The notes: generated by a model from the letters alone, not told the origin. A DNA stretch of 64,000 bases from Brevibacillus thermoruber 423 (GCF_000454065.1 NZ_KE695649.1:370624-434623); one strand, 5' to 3'. Positions 36,387-45,152 are shown, counted from the first letter of the stretch. Numbers and translations are program-made.

Positions 36387-36428
36387 ATTATACCATTTAT
36401 CATTTCACAAAAGTAGATGAAATTTCAT
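36387..36428. promoter_or_regulatory. Divergent control region with palindrome
   Basis: Minus-strand TATAAT at 36387-36392 is the likely -10 of the transporter. A perfect 12-base palindrome ATGAAATTTCAT at 36417-36428 lies upstream of it and between the two divergent genes. For the plus side, TTGGGG at about 36515 with TATATA 16 bases later is a possible promoter. No regulator gene is adjacent. Confidence 0.5.
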
Positions 36429-36588
36429 TTTAGTTAAACTATTCCGTCCAATCATATGATGATCTCCACTATTTTTTTCGATTGTCCATTTCCGCCGTTT
36501 CCAGAAGGATTATGGTTGGGGAAAGAGTATAGAATAGTATATATATTCAAAACATACAAACGAATATTTGTGCAGGGGGTGTTGGCGC

Positions 36589-38217
36589 ATGATGAATGTC
36601 CAGTTGACCATCGCGCCGTTGATGGAGAGGGCGGAACAATACTTTTCCAGGAAACAGGTGATCTCCCGAACGGCGACCGGGATGTATCGGTTTACGTATG
36701 AAGAGATCGGCAAACGAACGCGCCGGCTGGCGAGTGCCCTGGAAAAACTGGGCGTCAAACGCGGCGATCGCGTGGGGACACTGGCGTGGAATCACCATCG
36801 ACATCTCGAGGCGTATTTCGCCATCCCGGGGATGGGAGCTGTGCTGCATACGATCAACATTCGTCTTTCCCCCGAACACATCACGTACATCATCAACCAT
36901 GCAGAAGATCAGGTGCTTCTGATCGACGATGACCTGCTGCCGCTCATCGAGCGCTGCAAGGATCACCTCCATACGGTGAAGGCTTACATCCTCATGACGG
37001 ATCACGACGAACTGCCCGCCTCCAGCCTCGAGCCTCTTTATTCGTATGAAGCGTTGCTGCAGGAGGGCGATCCCCACTATCAATACCCCACCGATATTCA
37101 GGAGAACGATCCTGCTGGTATGTGCTACACGTCAGCCACAACGGGGAAGCCGAAAGGAGTTGTGTACACGCACCGCGGCATTGTCCTGCACTGCATGGGA
37201 ATTGGGCTGGCAGATTCCCTTGCGCTGTCCGAGTCCGATGTCTGCATGCCGGTCGTTCCCATGTTTCATGTAAACGCCTGGGGACTTCCGTTTGCCGCTG
37301 CGTGGTTTGGGACGACACAAGTGTTGCCCGGCCCGAGATTCACCCCGCAGATCCTGGCCGAATTGATCGAGTCCGAAAGGGTAACCGTTGCCGCAGGCGT
37401 TCCGACGATCTGGCTGGGGCTGTACCAGCAGCTTGAAAAGGGGCGCTACAACACCAGCAGCCTGCGCGGCATCGTCTGCGGCGGTTCCGCTGCGCCTAGA
37501 GGGTTGATCAAGGCGTTTGCGGAGCAGTTCAATATCCCCGTTCTGCATGCGTATGGCATGACCGAAACCAGCCCCCTTGTTACCGTTTCCCGCTTGAAAA
37601 GCTACCAGCAGGAGCTGCCGTTCGAAACCAAACTGGATCTGTACGCCAAACAGGGCATGGTGGTACCCGGGCTGGAAGTCAAGGTGGTCGGACCCCATGG
37701 CGAAGTGAAATGGGATGGAAAGGAAATGGGGGAACTGCTCGTCCGCGGACCGTGGATTGCCGACGAATATTACCGGGATGAACGAACCCGAGAGGCGTTT
37801 CAGGATGGTTGGCTGCATACAGGGGACGTGGCGACGATTGACGAAGAAGGGACCATCAAGCTGGTCGACCGGACGAAGGATTTGATCAAGAGCGGCGGCG
37901 AATGGATTTCTTCCGTCGATCTTGAAAACGCTCTCATGGCACACGAGGCCGTGCTGGAAGCGGCCTGCATCGGGGTTCCCCATCCGCAGTGGGACGAGCG
38001 GCCCGTGGCCTGCGTGGTGCCAAAGGAGGCCAGCAAGGACAAGGTGACCAAAGAAGAGCTGCTCGCGTACCTGGCTCCCCAGTTTCCCAAATGGTGGCTG
38101 CCGGATGACATCGTCTTCATGAGCGAGATTCCCAAGACAACCGTGGGAAAGTTCCTGAAACGGGCCTTGCGGGAACAATTCCGGCATCATTTCACGGCGC
38201 AAACGGATACCCGGTAA
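36589..38217 (+). CDS. Acyl-CoA ligase (AMP-forming)
   Basis: 542 residues of the ANL superfamily, long/medium-chain fatty acyl-CoA synthetase class (FadD3/AlkK-like). ATP loop TSATTGKPKGVVYTH is near 180-194, HAYGMTETSP near 322-331, DGWLHTGDVATID near 405 and RTKDLIKSGGEWIS near 425-438; the final lysine in TTVGKFLKR is present. ATG 36589 follows AGGGGGTG. Its natural acid is not known; pairing with the MHS transporter suggests an imported carboxylate. Confidence 0.9.
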   Translation: MMNVQLTIAPLMERAEQYFSRKQVISRTATGMYRFTYEEIGKRTRRLASALEKLGVKRGDRVGTLAWNHHRHLEAYFAIPGMGAVLHTINIRLSPEHITYIINHAEDQVLLIDDDLLPLIERCKDHLHTVKAYILMTDHDELPASSLEPLYSYEALLQEGDPHYQYPTDIQENDPAGMCYTSATTGKPKGVVYTHRGIVLHCMGIGLADSLALSESDVCMPVVPMFHVNAWGLPFAAAWFGTTQVLPGPRFTPQILAELIESERVTVAAGVPTIWLGLYQQLEKGRYNTSSLRGIVCGGSAAPRGLIKAFAEQFNIPVLHAYGMTETSPLVTVSRLKSYQQELPFETKLDLYAKQGMVVPGLEVKVVGPHGEVKWDGKEMGELLVRGPWIADEYYRDERTREAFQDGWLHTGDVATIDEEGTIKLVDRTKDLIKSGGEWISSVDLENALMAHEAVLEAACIGVPHPQWDERPVACVVPKEASKDKVTKEELLAYLAPQFPKWWLPDDIVFMSEIPKTTVGKFLKRALREQFRHHFTAQTDTR

Positions 38218-38230
38218 CCGGCGCATATGC

Positions 38231-38264
38231 AAAACCAGCGGGAGCACGGCCGCCCGCTGGTTTT
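38231..38264 (+). terminator. Intrinsic terminator
   Basis: AAAACCAGCGGG 38231-38242 pairs with CCCGCTGGTTTT 38253-38264. It serves the ligase and possibly the minus-strand small gene. Confidence 0.9.
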
Positions 38265-38269
38265 ATTGC

Positions 38270-38407
38270 TCATTCATTGCCAATCCCGGAACTGCTAATG
38301 GGCGGGCGTCTGTTCAGGCCGAAATCGTACCGGTTGTGGGTGGTGGCAAAGGATCCGTATCGGGACAGCAGCTGCTCCGATTCGTCGTACAGGTAATCAA
38401 TAGGCAT
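38270..38407 (-). CDS. Possible 45-residue protein
   Basis: Reads MPIDYLYDESEQLLSRYGSF then ATTHNRYDFGLNRRPPIS, a protein-like sequence rich in Tyr and Asp. TAAGGAG lies only three bases before the ATG, a poor spacing, and the frame stays open some way upstream, so it could be the tail of a longer decayed gene. Not recognised. Between 38408 and 38737 there is otherwise only AT-rich leader; a nine-codon frame with TTG start after AAGGAGG at 38672-38714 precedes the next gene. Confidence 0.35.
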   Translation of the reverse strand: MPIDYLYDESEQLLSRYGSFATTHNRYDFGLNRRPPISSSGIGNE

Positions 38408-38737
38408 CTGCTCCTTACTTCGCGTTATGAAATGTGGGCTGCTGGCCTGTTATCTCTGCAAACAGGATGCCAAGCGAAAAAGTCGGCGGGCGGAAACGGT
38501 ATGGCGTTTCCAAGCGCTGGGAGCTGGGAAGTATGAGTGGGAATGCTGCTGGATTACATTTTTGCAAGCATTGTCGAAAAATGCGGAAAAATGACATAAA
38601 AATTCGATTATATCCCTCTTTATATGGAAAATGTTATCCGATATTATAAAAACTGTAAATTACATTCATAGAAGGAGGTTGTTTTTTGCGTACAACAGTT
38701 CGGAAGGATAAGTAACTAAAATTCTGGAGGGGGAACC

Positions 38738-39319
38738 ATGAAAAAGACTGTTATTACAGCGTTATTACTATCTGTAATCTTTACGCTTTCTTTTTGTGTT
38801 CCGACATTCGCACAGAAGAATATCGTACATAACGATAACTCTATTGTTCAGAGTAATGCGACGAGTCAATCCATTGGTACTGATCAATCACACTCTGATG
38901 ATCAAGTAGAGCCTCGGTTCATTCGAAGACTCATTTTAAAATTGATTGAAGAAGGCACAGAGTACTTTATTAAGCTTAGTAAAAAAGGTAGTATAATCAA
39001 AAAGGCAGACTTTAAAGTAAAAACTGAACATATTTTTTCCAAAGATCACAAAGACAAAGGCATAATGAAATTGGGGAAAAATGAAAAAGCAATTCTTAAA
39101 AAGTTCAGGGATATGATTGAAAACGCCGATGAATATGGAGTGCTGAAAGATAATACAAACAACCAGATACGAACAATCATTAATGGCTATAAAGTGGAAG
39201 TAAGAGCTTATGTGAAAGACGGAGAATTAAAGAACCTGAACGCTTTTCTGGTAACAGGTGAATGGCCGAATACTAATTTCGGTAATATCGTGTATCTTGT
39301 ACCAGATTATGATGACTAG
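38738..39319 (+). CDS. Secreted toxin-like protein
   Basis: A 193-residue protein with a clear signal peptide (residues 1-25, cut after PTFA), a Ser/Asn/Gln-rich linker (28-57) and a basic globular C-domain (60-193). The C-domain has HIFSKDHKDKGIMKLG (98-113), NNQIRTIINGYKVEVRAY (141-158) and a terminal GNIVYLV. This order recalls C-terminal RNase-like domains of polymorphic toxins, but that is from memory and unproven. GGAGGGGG precedes the ATG. GC is near 36 percent, far below the neighbours, and the next gene encodes a TPR protein. Confidence 0.6.
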   Translation: MKKTVITALLLSVIFTLSFCVPTFAQKNIVHNDNSIVQSNATSQSIGTDQSHSDDQVEPRFIRRLILKLIEEGTEYFIKLSKKGSIIKKADFKVKTEHIFSKDHKDKGIMKLGKNEKAILKKFRDMIENADEYGVLKDNTNNQIRTIINGYKVEVRAYVKDGELKNLNAFLVTGEWPNTNFGNIVYLVPDYDD

Positions 39320-39328
39320 AATGATAGA

Positions 39329-39359
39329 GGACGAGAAAGTAAGCCTTTCTCGTCCATTT
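39329..39359 (+). terminator. Hairpin between toxin-like and TPR genes
   Basis: GGACGAGAAAG 39329-39339, loop TAAGC, CTTTCTCGTCC 39345-39355, then ATTTA. It could reduce read-through into the TPR gene, setting different levels of the two products. Confidence 0.65.
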
Positions 39360-39389
39360 ATATCGTTTTCAACAAAAGGGGGAGGCAGC

Positions 39390-40133
39390 ATGGACACTGT
39401 TATCGCGGAAATACAAAAGATTTTTATCTCAGACAAACTGGATGATAGTGAAAAGATAGAAAAGGGCGATTCCATATTGGCAGGAGCATTAAAACAAGAT
39501 CCTACCAACACGCAGCTTTGGATCCTGCGGGCCTTGTTGGCATTGGAAGTTCCCGTTGTGGATTACATAAGGAGCTTGGAGTATATCAGAAACATACTCG
39601 GTTATGATCCAAACCATACGATTGCCTGGATCCTTCTTGCCTATATACAAGAAACCCATGAGGAATTGCACGAGGACGTAAAAGATTCCCTTGTCAACCT
39701 TATTGACAAGGAGAAGAATCCTGAAAAACGCTCATTGCTGAACTTGGCTATTGCTTGGTACTACTTCTCTAAGGACTTCCCAACTTGTGAACAGTATCTG
39801 CTGCAGGCGATTCGCCATTTTCCGGGTTACCCCGCTCATTATCGCTGGCTGCAGAGTTTATATATCTACCATAGAAAGAATCTTGGCAAGATAAGGGAAC
39901 TAGCCGAGAATGCAGTAAAACATATAGAGATTATCTATATCTACGATAACGATCAACGTTTTATACAAGAGATTCAGCCTTACCTCGGAGAGAATTTTAA
40001 AGGGTTCGTTCCGGGAAATGAATCACGAGGCATTCCTGATCTCGACCTTTTTCTCCAATCGGAGATCAAGATGCTTCATACCACAGATTCCGTAGCGAAA
40101 GGTTATCTCGAACATCTGAAAACAAATCGGTAA
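39390..40133 (+). CDS. TPR-repeat protein, possible immunity partner
   Basis: A 247-residue soluble protein of helical repeats. TPR-like units are seen near 20-50 (GDSILAGALKQDPTNTQLWI), 60-90 (SLEYIRNILGYDPNHTIAWI) and 105-160. There is no signal peptide, so it is cytosolic, while its upstream neighbour is secreted. AGGGGGAGG precedes ATG 39390. The GC is low like the toxin-like gene and its stop is only eight bases before an IS91-type remnant. An immunity role is inference from position; a generic TPR adaptor is possible. Confidence 0.6.
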   Translation: MDTVIAEIQKIFISDKLDDSEKIEKGDSILAGALKQDPTNTQLWILRALLALEVPVVDYIRSLEYIRNILGYDPNHTIAWILLAYIQETHEELHEDVKDSLVNLIDKEKNPEKRSLLNLAIAWYYFSKDFPTCEQYLLQAIRHFPGYPAHYRWLQSLYIYHRKNLGKIRELAENAVKHIEIIYIYDNDQRFIQEIQPYLGENFKGFVPGNESRGIPDLDLFLQSEIKMLHTTDSVAKGYLEHLKTNR

Positions 40134-40141
40134 AACCCTGA

Positions 40142-40356
40142 CCAGCGATTGCCTTGCGTCGAAGAGAAGAGTACGACGGACAGACCGTAACATTTTGCTA
40201 TCACGTAAAACGAGTGGCCAAGGAAAACAGGAAACATTGACGGTGGAGCAATTCATTGCCCGGTGCATTTGTCATATTCCCGATGAACAATCTAAAATGA
40301 TTCGGCACTTCGGGATGTATGCACGAAGAAGCAAGAGAATTTGCAAGAAGAAATAG
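40142..40356 (+). pseudogene. IS91-type (Y2) transposase remnant
   Basis: Two frames together recover the C-terminal part of an IS91/IS801-like transposase. From 40142 they give PAIALRRREEYDGQTVTFCYH, then after a frame change ETLTVEQFIARCICHIPDEQ and SKMIRHFGMYARRSKRICKKK, ending TAG 40354-40356. The HIPD...RHFG block is characteristic of this rolling-circle family. The catalytic tyrosine region is absent. It directly abuts the AT-rich islet and may have brought it. Confidence 0.7.
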
Positions 40357-40466
40357 TACCTGGCAACAGGAAATAGCCAACGAATCAAAGAGCAAATCGG
40401 GAGCCCCCTCGTCTGCGGGCGGGCGGCCGTTCGGTCAATCCCTGCTCACACAGAGCGCCAGGGATG

Positions 40467-40498
40467 AAAAAAAGCAGCGATGGATGTCCACCGCCGCT
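40467..40498 (-). terminator. Terminator of the nrdA-nrdB operon
   Basis: On the minus strand AGCGGCG pairs with CGCTGCT, with an inner TGG/CCA, followed by seven T (40467-40473). Confidence 0.85.
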
Positions 40499-40514
40499 TC
40501 TTCCCTTACAGCCA

Positions 40515-41546
40515 TTACAGCTCGTCAAATCCGTTCTCTTTCGTCACCTTGGCATAGGTGCGGGATTTGCCCTCAAAGAAGTCCGTTTTGGTTTGATTCA
40601 GGGCTTCGTCGGAAAACGGCCGAATCCACGGCATGCAGTTATCCACGCCCTCATACGCTTTTTCCAGTCCCATCATGGTCAACCGCTTGTTGACAATATA
40701 ACGGATGTAGCGGTCAAATTCGTCAAAGTCAATGCCGTCGACGCCTGTCAGCACATGGCGGGCCCACTTCATCTCCAATTCAACCGCCTGGTTCATCTTT
40801 TCATACACAAAGGAGCGGTTCCGTTCCGTATCCAGTTCGGGAAAATCGGCCAGCAGGAGCTGGAACACTTCCCCGAAAAAGAACGTGTGCTGCGCCTCGT
40901 CCCGCTGAATGTAGCTGATCATCTGGCTGGTTCCCAGCATCTTTTGATGACGGGCCAGATTGTAGAAGAACGCGAACCCGGTGTAGAAGAAGACCCCTTC
41001 CAGAATCATGTCGGCGACAAGCGCCTCCAGGAATGTCTGGGGGCTTTTTTCGTCTCGGAAGCGCTGGTACATGTCCGCGATGAACAGATTGCGCTCCAGG
41101 AGCACTTGGTCGTGTTTCCAGTATTCAAACACGTCCTTTTGGGTCTGGTAATCGACCAGACTGGAGAGCACATAGGAGTACGACTGGTTGTGAATCACCT
41201 CCTGCTGGTTGATAATGGCGGCAATGGCCACCAGGGAGGAATCGGTAAAGTATTGGCCGACATCGGTCACAAAGTTGGTCTGCATGCTGTCCAGCACAGC
41301 CAGCAGCCCGATAATCTTCTTGAAGGCGTCCTGTTCGGTCGGCGTCAGTTCGGAAAACTGCTGCCTGTCCTTGTTCATCGGAATCTCGGACGGAATCCAG
41401 TGATTGGCAATCAGCACCTTGTACAGCTTGTACATCGCCGGGTGGCGGATATCATCCCAGTTCAACACCCCGGAACACTCGCCGTTGATGATTTTGGTTG
41501 ACTTGTTGGGAGCGTTTGTCTGAAACACTTTCTGCTTCTGCAGCAT
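40515..41546 (-). CDS. nrdB: Ribonucleotide reductase, class I beta subunit
   Basis: 343 residues, radical-generating subunit. Metal ligands are D86, E116, H119, E183, E217 and H220, and the radical tyrosine Y123 keeps the E-x2-H-x3-Y spacing, so a tyrosyl-radical enzyme is expected. The family tail FFEGKSRTYAKV is present. ATG 41546 follows AAAGGAG; the longer frame overlaps nrdA. No nrdI gene, which marks class Ib, is near, so class Ia-like is more likely. Confidence 0.94.
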   Translation of the reverse strand: MLQKQKVFQTNAPNKSTKIINGECSGVLNWDDIRHPAMYKLYKVLIANHWIPSEIPMNKDRQQFSELTPTEQDAFKKIIGLLAVLDSMQTNFVTDVGQYFTDSSLVAIAAIINQQEVIHNQSYSYVLSSLVDYQTQKDVFEYWKHDQVLLERNLFIADMYQRFRDEKSPQTFLEALVADMILEGVFFYTGFAFFYNLARHQKMLGTSQMISYIQRDEAQHTFFFGEVFQLLLADFPELDTERNRSFVYEKMNQAVELEMKWARHVLTGVDGIDFDEFDRYIRYIVNKRLTMMGLEKAYEGVDNCMPWIRPFSDEALNQTKTDFFEGKSRTYAKVTKENGFDEL

Positions 41547-41566
41547 GTCCGTTCTCCTTTCCGCTA

Positions 41567-43807
41567 TCAGGTGCAGGCTTCGCATTCATCGATCTCCACC
41601 GCCCGGCTGCGGACGTAGTAGGTCGTCTTCAGTCCCTGCTTCCATGCCTCCAGATGGAGCTGCAGCAGCTCTCTGGCATGGATGTCGGGGCGCACATACA
41701 AATTGATGCTCTGCCCCTGATCGAGGTGGCGCTGGCGGGCGGCCGCCTGTTTGATCGACCAGTGCTGATCCAGGTGATATGCTCCCTTGTAGTACCACAT
41801 CGTGCGAGGAGACAGATCGGGAGCGGGATTGGCGATTTTGTACGTCGTCTTCTCCTCGTAGGCGACCGGTTCGAACACCGGATCGACGGAAGCGGTGGAG
41901 CCGGCGATCAGCGACGTGGAGCCGGTGGGGGCGATGGCCATCACATAACCGTTGCGAATGCCGTACGCAGCCACTTCTTCCGCGAGCGCCTTCCACTCGG
42001 GAGAATCGTAGCCCCTGCGGACAAAATATTTGCCGCTTTCCCACTCGCTGCCCGAAAAGAGCGGATAGGCGCCTTTTTCCTTCGCCAGTTCCAGGGACGC
42101 GCGAATGGTCAAGTAATGGATCCGTTCGAACAACCGGTCGTTGAAGGCGACCGCCTCTTCGCTTTCCCATTTGATTTCATGGAGGGCCAGAAGATGATGC
42201 AGGCCAAAGGCCCCCAGCCCGATGCCCCGGTACCTTTTGTTGGTTTGGTGGGCCTGCAGGACGTCGATCTGATTCACATCGATCACGTTGTCCAGCATGC
42301 GCACCTGGATGGGAATCAGCCGCTCCAACACGTTTGCAGGTACGGCACGCCCCAGGTTGATGCTGGAGAGATTGCAGACGACGAAATCACCCGGCGTTTT
42401 CCGAATCACGATCTCTCCGTCCTGCAGCACTTCTTCGCGCACCGTTGTGGGAGACATGTTCTGCAGAATTTCCGTGCACAAATTGCTGGAGTAAATCATT
42501 CCCGCATGTTTGTTGGGGTTCGCGCGGTTGACGGTATCCCGGTAGAACATGAACGGAGTGCCCGTCTCCAACTGGGAGATCATGATCCGCTTCATGATCT
42601 CGATGGCCGGTACCGTCACGCGGCTCAAGCGGGGATGCTGCACGCACGCTTCGTACCGTTCGCGGAAGCTGCCCCGCCCCGGCTCCTCATCATAGAAATC
42701 CTCCAGCGAAAAGCCCATGACGGTGCGCACTTCATGCGGATCAAACAAGTGAAACTCGGCCCGGTTTTCCACCGCTTCCATGAAAAGATCCGGGATGCAC
42801 ACACCCGTAAAGATGTCATGCGCCCGCAGGCGTTCGTCACCGTTGTTCATTTTCAGATCCAGAAACGCCAGGATATCCTTGTGCCACACGTCGAGATAAA
42901 CGGCAACGCTGCCGTTTCGCGTTCCGAGCTGGTCGACGCTGACCGCCGTGTTGTTCAGTTGGCGAATCCACGGAATGACCCCGCTGGATTTGTTTTCATA
43001 GCCGCGGATGGAAGAGCCGCGAGCCCGCACTTTTCCCATGTATACGCCGATGCCGCCCCCCATTTTGGACAGCCGGGCGATGTCGGTGTTGGAATCGTAG
43101 ATGCCCTGCAGAGAGTCGTCGACCGTGTCCACGAAGCAGCTCGAGAGCTGTCCGCCCCGTGCTTTGCCCGCATTCGCCATGGTGGGCGTTGCCACCGTCA
43201 TGTACTGATGGCTCAGCGCCCAGTAGGCTTCTTTCACCAGCGCCAGTCTTTTTTCGCGGGGTTCCTGCATCATGAGGTGCATGGCGATGACCATAAACCG
43301 CTCCTGGGGCAGTTCAAACAGGCTGCCGGTGTAATCCCTGGCCAGATACCGCTCGGCGAGAGTCACAATCCCCAGATAGGTAAACAGCTTGTCCTTTTCG
43401 GGATCGATCTCCCGTTCCAGCTCCGCAATGTCTTCCGGATGGTAGGCGGCCAGCAGTTCCTGTTTGTAAATGCCCTTTTCAACCAACTGCTCCAACAGGT
43501 TCAGGAACGAACCGTAGGGACGCGAAGGACTGAAGGAATATGCCCGGCTGCGGGCCGATTCGTGATACAGGGCAGCGAGGTACGCCCTGGCTGCGACGTA
43601 GGTCCATTCCGGTTCCTCTTTGGAAATCAGTTCAGCGGCCGACATGGAAACGATTTTTGCCACTTCCTGTTCCGTGAGTTCCTTGTGTTTGGCTTTCGTG
43701 GCCGCACCCTGGATGACGGCATCCGCGCGCAGCCGGGGAAAATCGGCCAACATGTCGCCAATCAGCGACGTAATCCGTCTGTCGATGTCAGAAACAACCG
43801 TTTGCAA
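41567..43807 (-). CDS. nrdA: Ribonucleotide reductase, class I alpha subunit
   Basis: 746 residues, catalytic subunit making deoxyribonucleotides. Redox pair C224 and C478, thiyl Cys444 with N442 and E446 in SNLCTEI, and C-terminal C742/C745 (CEAC) are intact. The N-terminus is too short for the usual ATP-cone, so overall activity control by dATP may be missing. The start is TTG at 43807 after GGAGAGGGAG, 27 bases past a riboswitch terminator. Control is by NrdR boxes and a B12 riboswitch upstream. Confidence 0.95.
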   Translation of the reverse strand: MQTVVSDIDRRITSLIGDMLADFPRLRADAVIQGAATKAKHKELTEQEVAKIVSMSAAELISKEEPEWTYVAARAYLAALYHESARSRAYSFSPSRPYGSFLNLLEQLVEKGIYKQELLAAYHPEDIAELEREIDPEKDKLFTYLGIVTLAERYLARDYTGSLFELPQERFMVIAMHLMMQEPREKRLALVKEAYWALSHQYMTVATPTMANAGKARGGQLSSCFVDTVDDSLQGIYDSNTDIARLSKMGGGIGVYMGKVRARGSSIRGYENKSSGVIPWIRQLNNTAVSVDQLGTRNGSVAVYLDVWHKDILAFLDLKMNNGDERLRAHDIFTGVCIPDLFMEAVENRAEFHLFDPHEVRTVMGFSLEDFYDEEPGRGSFRERYEACVQHPRLSRVTVPAIEIMKRIMISQLETGTPFMFYRDTVNRANPNKHAGMIYSSNLCTEILQNMSPTTVREEVLQDGEIVIRKTPGDFVVCNLSSINLGRAVPANVLERLIPIQVRMLDNVIDVNQIDVLQAHQTNKRYRGIGLGAFGLHHLLALHEIKWESEEAVAFNDRLFERIHYLTIRASLELAKEKGAYPLFSGSEWESGKYFVRRGYDSPEWKALAEEVAAYGIRNGYVMAIAPTGSTSLIAGSTASVDPVFEPVAYEEKTTYKIANPAPDLSPRTMWYYKGAYHLDQHWSIKQAAARQRHLDQGQSINLYVRPDIHARELLQLHLEAWKQGLKTTYYVRSRAVEIDECEACT

Positions 43808-43833
43808 TCTCTCCCTCTCCTTTGCGGTTCATG

Positions 43834-43868
43834 AAAAAAGCATCCTCTCCCGTCAGGTAGAGGATGCT
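43834..43868 (-). terminator. Terminator of the cobalamin riboswitch
   Basis: On the minus strand AGCATCCTCT (43868-43859) pairs with AGAGGATGCT (43848-43839), loop of ten, then six T. It sits between the aptamer and the nrdA start and would stop transcription when B12 is bound. Confidence 0.85.
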
Positions 43869-43992
43869 GATGATGACAACGTGGAAAAAGACATGCCTGT
43901 GCCAAAGCGGAACGTGCGCCAGAAAGAGCGGCACGCCTCCGGTGACCGATTCCACACCTCCCCATCCTCGTGGTTCCAACGGTGTTTTCTTT

Positions 43993-44160
43993 GTGGCAGG
44001 TCTCCTGGCTCATGGATCGTCGCTTCTCTGAACCTTCCCGTCGATGCGATCGACAGTGGCATCTGACAGAGTCGCTCCCCATTCACAGTGGCGGGACCGC
44101 GCCGGACTTTCACCGGTCTTCCCTTTTAAGCGCTTGCCGGAATCCTGGGCAAGCGCACCA
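43993..44160 (-). promoter_or_regulatory. Cobalamin (B12) riboswitch
   Basis: On the minus strand the core elements appear in order: GGGAAGACCGGTGAAAGTCC, CCGCCACTGTG, a variable stem, then AGCCAGGAGACCTGCC (the B12 box) at 44011-43996. These are the conserved blocks of AdoCbl riboswitches. Its output is a class I ribonucleotide reductase, a B12-independent enzyme, as known in Streptomyces. Confidence 0.93.
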
Positions 44161-44166
44161 CAAAGT

Positions 44167-44220
44167 ACACTATATATGGTTTTATGATGGTACTATAACA
44201 CAATATGTTGTGAAATGAAA
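44167..44220 (-). promoter_or_regulatory. nrd promoter with two NrdR boxes
   Basis: NrdR-like boxes ACACTATATATGGTTT (44167-44182) and ACACAATATGTTGTGA (44198-44213) are 31 bases apart, three helical turns, as in known nrd promoters. The minus-strand promoter TTTCAT (44220-44215), spacer 17, TATAGT (44197-44192) places one box in the spacer and the other at the start site. Confidence 0.85.
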
Positions 44221-44282
44221 GCGTGATGTTGGCTGGCAGCTTCCAAAAAAGCGGGGGCGTTTGCGTCAACGCCCGCCAGTTC

Positions 44283-44753
44283 TCACGATTCTTCTCTTCG
44301 TTTTTTCCTCAACAGATAGCGATGCTGGGCCTGCTGAAACTGTTTGCATTCCTCGTCCGTCTCCGGGATCACCTCCGGCACGGACGTGGGCCGCCCCTGT
44401 TCATCGAGGGCGATAAACGTCAAATACGCCCGGGCGGTCACCTTTCGTTCCCCGGTCAGCAGGTTCTCGGACTCTACCTTCACAAAGACCTCTATCGAGG
44501 TGCGGTAGGTGGACGTGACATAGGCTTCCAGGTTGATCGCTTCCCCGGTTTTGATGGGAGCGAGAAAATCAAAGCTGTCGCTCGATACGGTAACGACGGG
44601 CTTCCGGCAGTGGCGCATGGCGGCAATGCACGCGATTTTATCCACATAGGCCATGACCCTGCCCCCAAAGATGGTGTGATGGTGGTTGGTGTCGGGAGGC
44701 AGCACCAGATCGGTCAGCGATGTTCGGGATTGTGAGACGGGTATGCCTGGCAT
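44283..44753 (-). CDS. Acyl-CoA thioesterase (hotdog fold)
   Basis: 156 residues of the YciA/BACH-like hotdog group, hydrolysing acyl-CoA. The signature PPDTNHHHTIFGGRVMAYVD (about 19-38) and later KVTARAYLTFIALDE (about 104-118) are clear. The C-terminus is basic (RKKRREES). Its ribosome binding site AAAGGAG lies inside the end of the metE fragment, so it was probably co-transcribed with an intact metE before the rearrangement. Confidence 0.9.
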   Translation of the reverse strand: MPGIPVSQSRTSLTDLVLPPDTNHHHTIFGGRVMAYVDKIACIAAMRHCRKPVVTVSSDSFDFLAPIKTGEAINLEAYVTSTYRTSIEVFVKVESENLLTGERKVTARAYLTFIALDEQGRPTSVPEVIPETDEECKQFQQAQHRYLLRKKRREES

Positions 44754-44762
44754 GGGAAGGGT

Positions 44763-45152
44763 TCACTCCTTTGACGCCTGCTGGAAACGGGACAGGCGTG
44801 CTCTGACGCGATGGGCTGCTTCCACCATGTGTTTGAGCGGCGCGATCGTTTCCGCCGGCTGTCTGGTCTTCAGTCCGCAATCGGGGTTGATCCAGAACCG
44901 GGCCGGATCGATGACCCGAATGGCGCGTTCGATCGTCGTCGCCATTTCTTCCACGGAAGGAATGCGCGGACTGTGAATATCGTAGACGCCCAGCCCGATT
45001 TGCTTGTCGTACGACTCGCGTTCAAACGAAGCGATCAGTTCCCCGTGGCTGCGGGAAGATTCCACGGAGATCACGTCGGCGTCCAGTTCACTGATGACCC
45101 CCATGAAGTCCTGGAACTCGCAGTAGCACATGTGGGTATGAATGCGGGTGGG
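44763..45152 (-). pseudogene. metE: metE 3' fragment
   Basis: The last about 128 residues of cobalamin-independent methionine synthase, [20 protein letters not shown], then [26 protein letters not shown] and NPDCGLKTR. The zinc Cys in NPDCGLK is present, but about 600 N-terminal residues are missing. Homology in frame ends near 45,150, where an oppositely oriented regulator gene begins without its own 5' part. The fragment has no start other than internal ATG 45131. Confidence 0.88.

Noticed and set aside
41498..43834. 778-codon plus-strand frame over nrdA
   Set aside because: Antisense to the obvious ribonucleotide reductase; composition typical of a shadow frame.
43788..43979. 63-codon minus-strand frame between the B12 riboswitch and nrdA
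   Set aside because: It spans the terminator hairpin and overlaps the nrdA start; more likely read-through sequence of the leader than a leader peptide or CbtB-like protein.
44763..45131. Short stand-alone MetE-like protein
   Set aside because: The sequence is only the 3' end of metE, with homology continuing upstream of ATG 45131 to the junction; no ribosome binding site.
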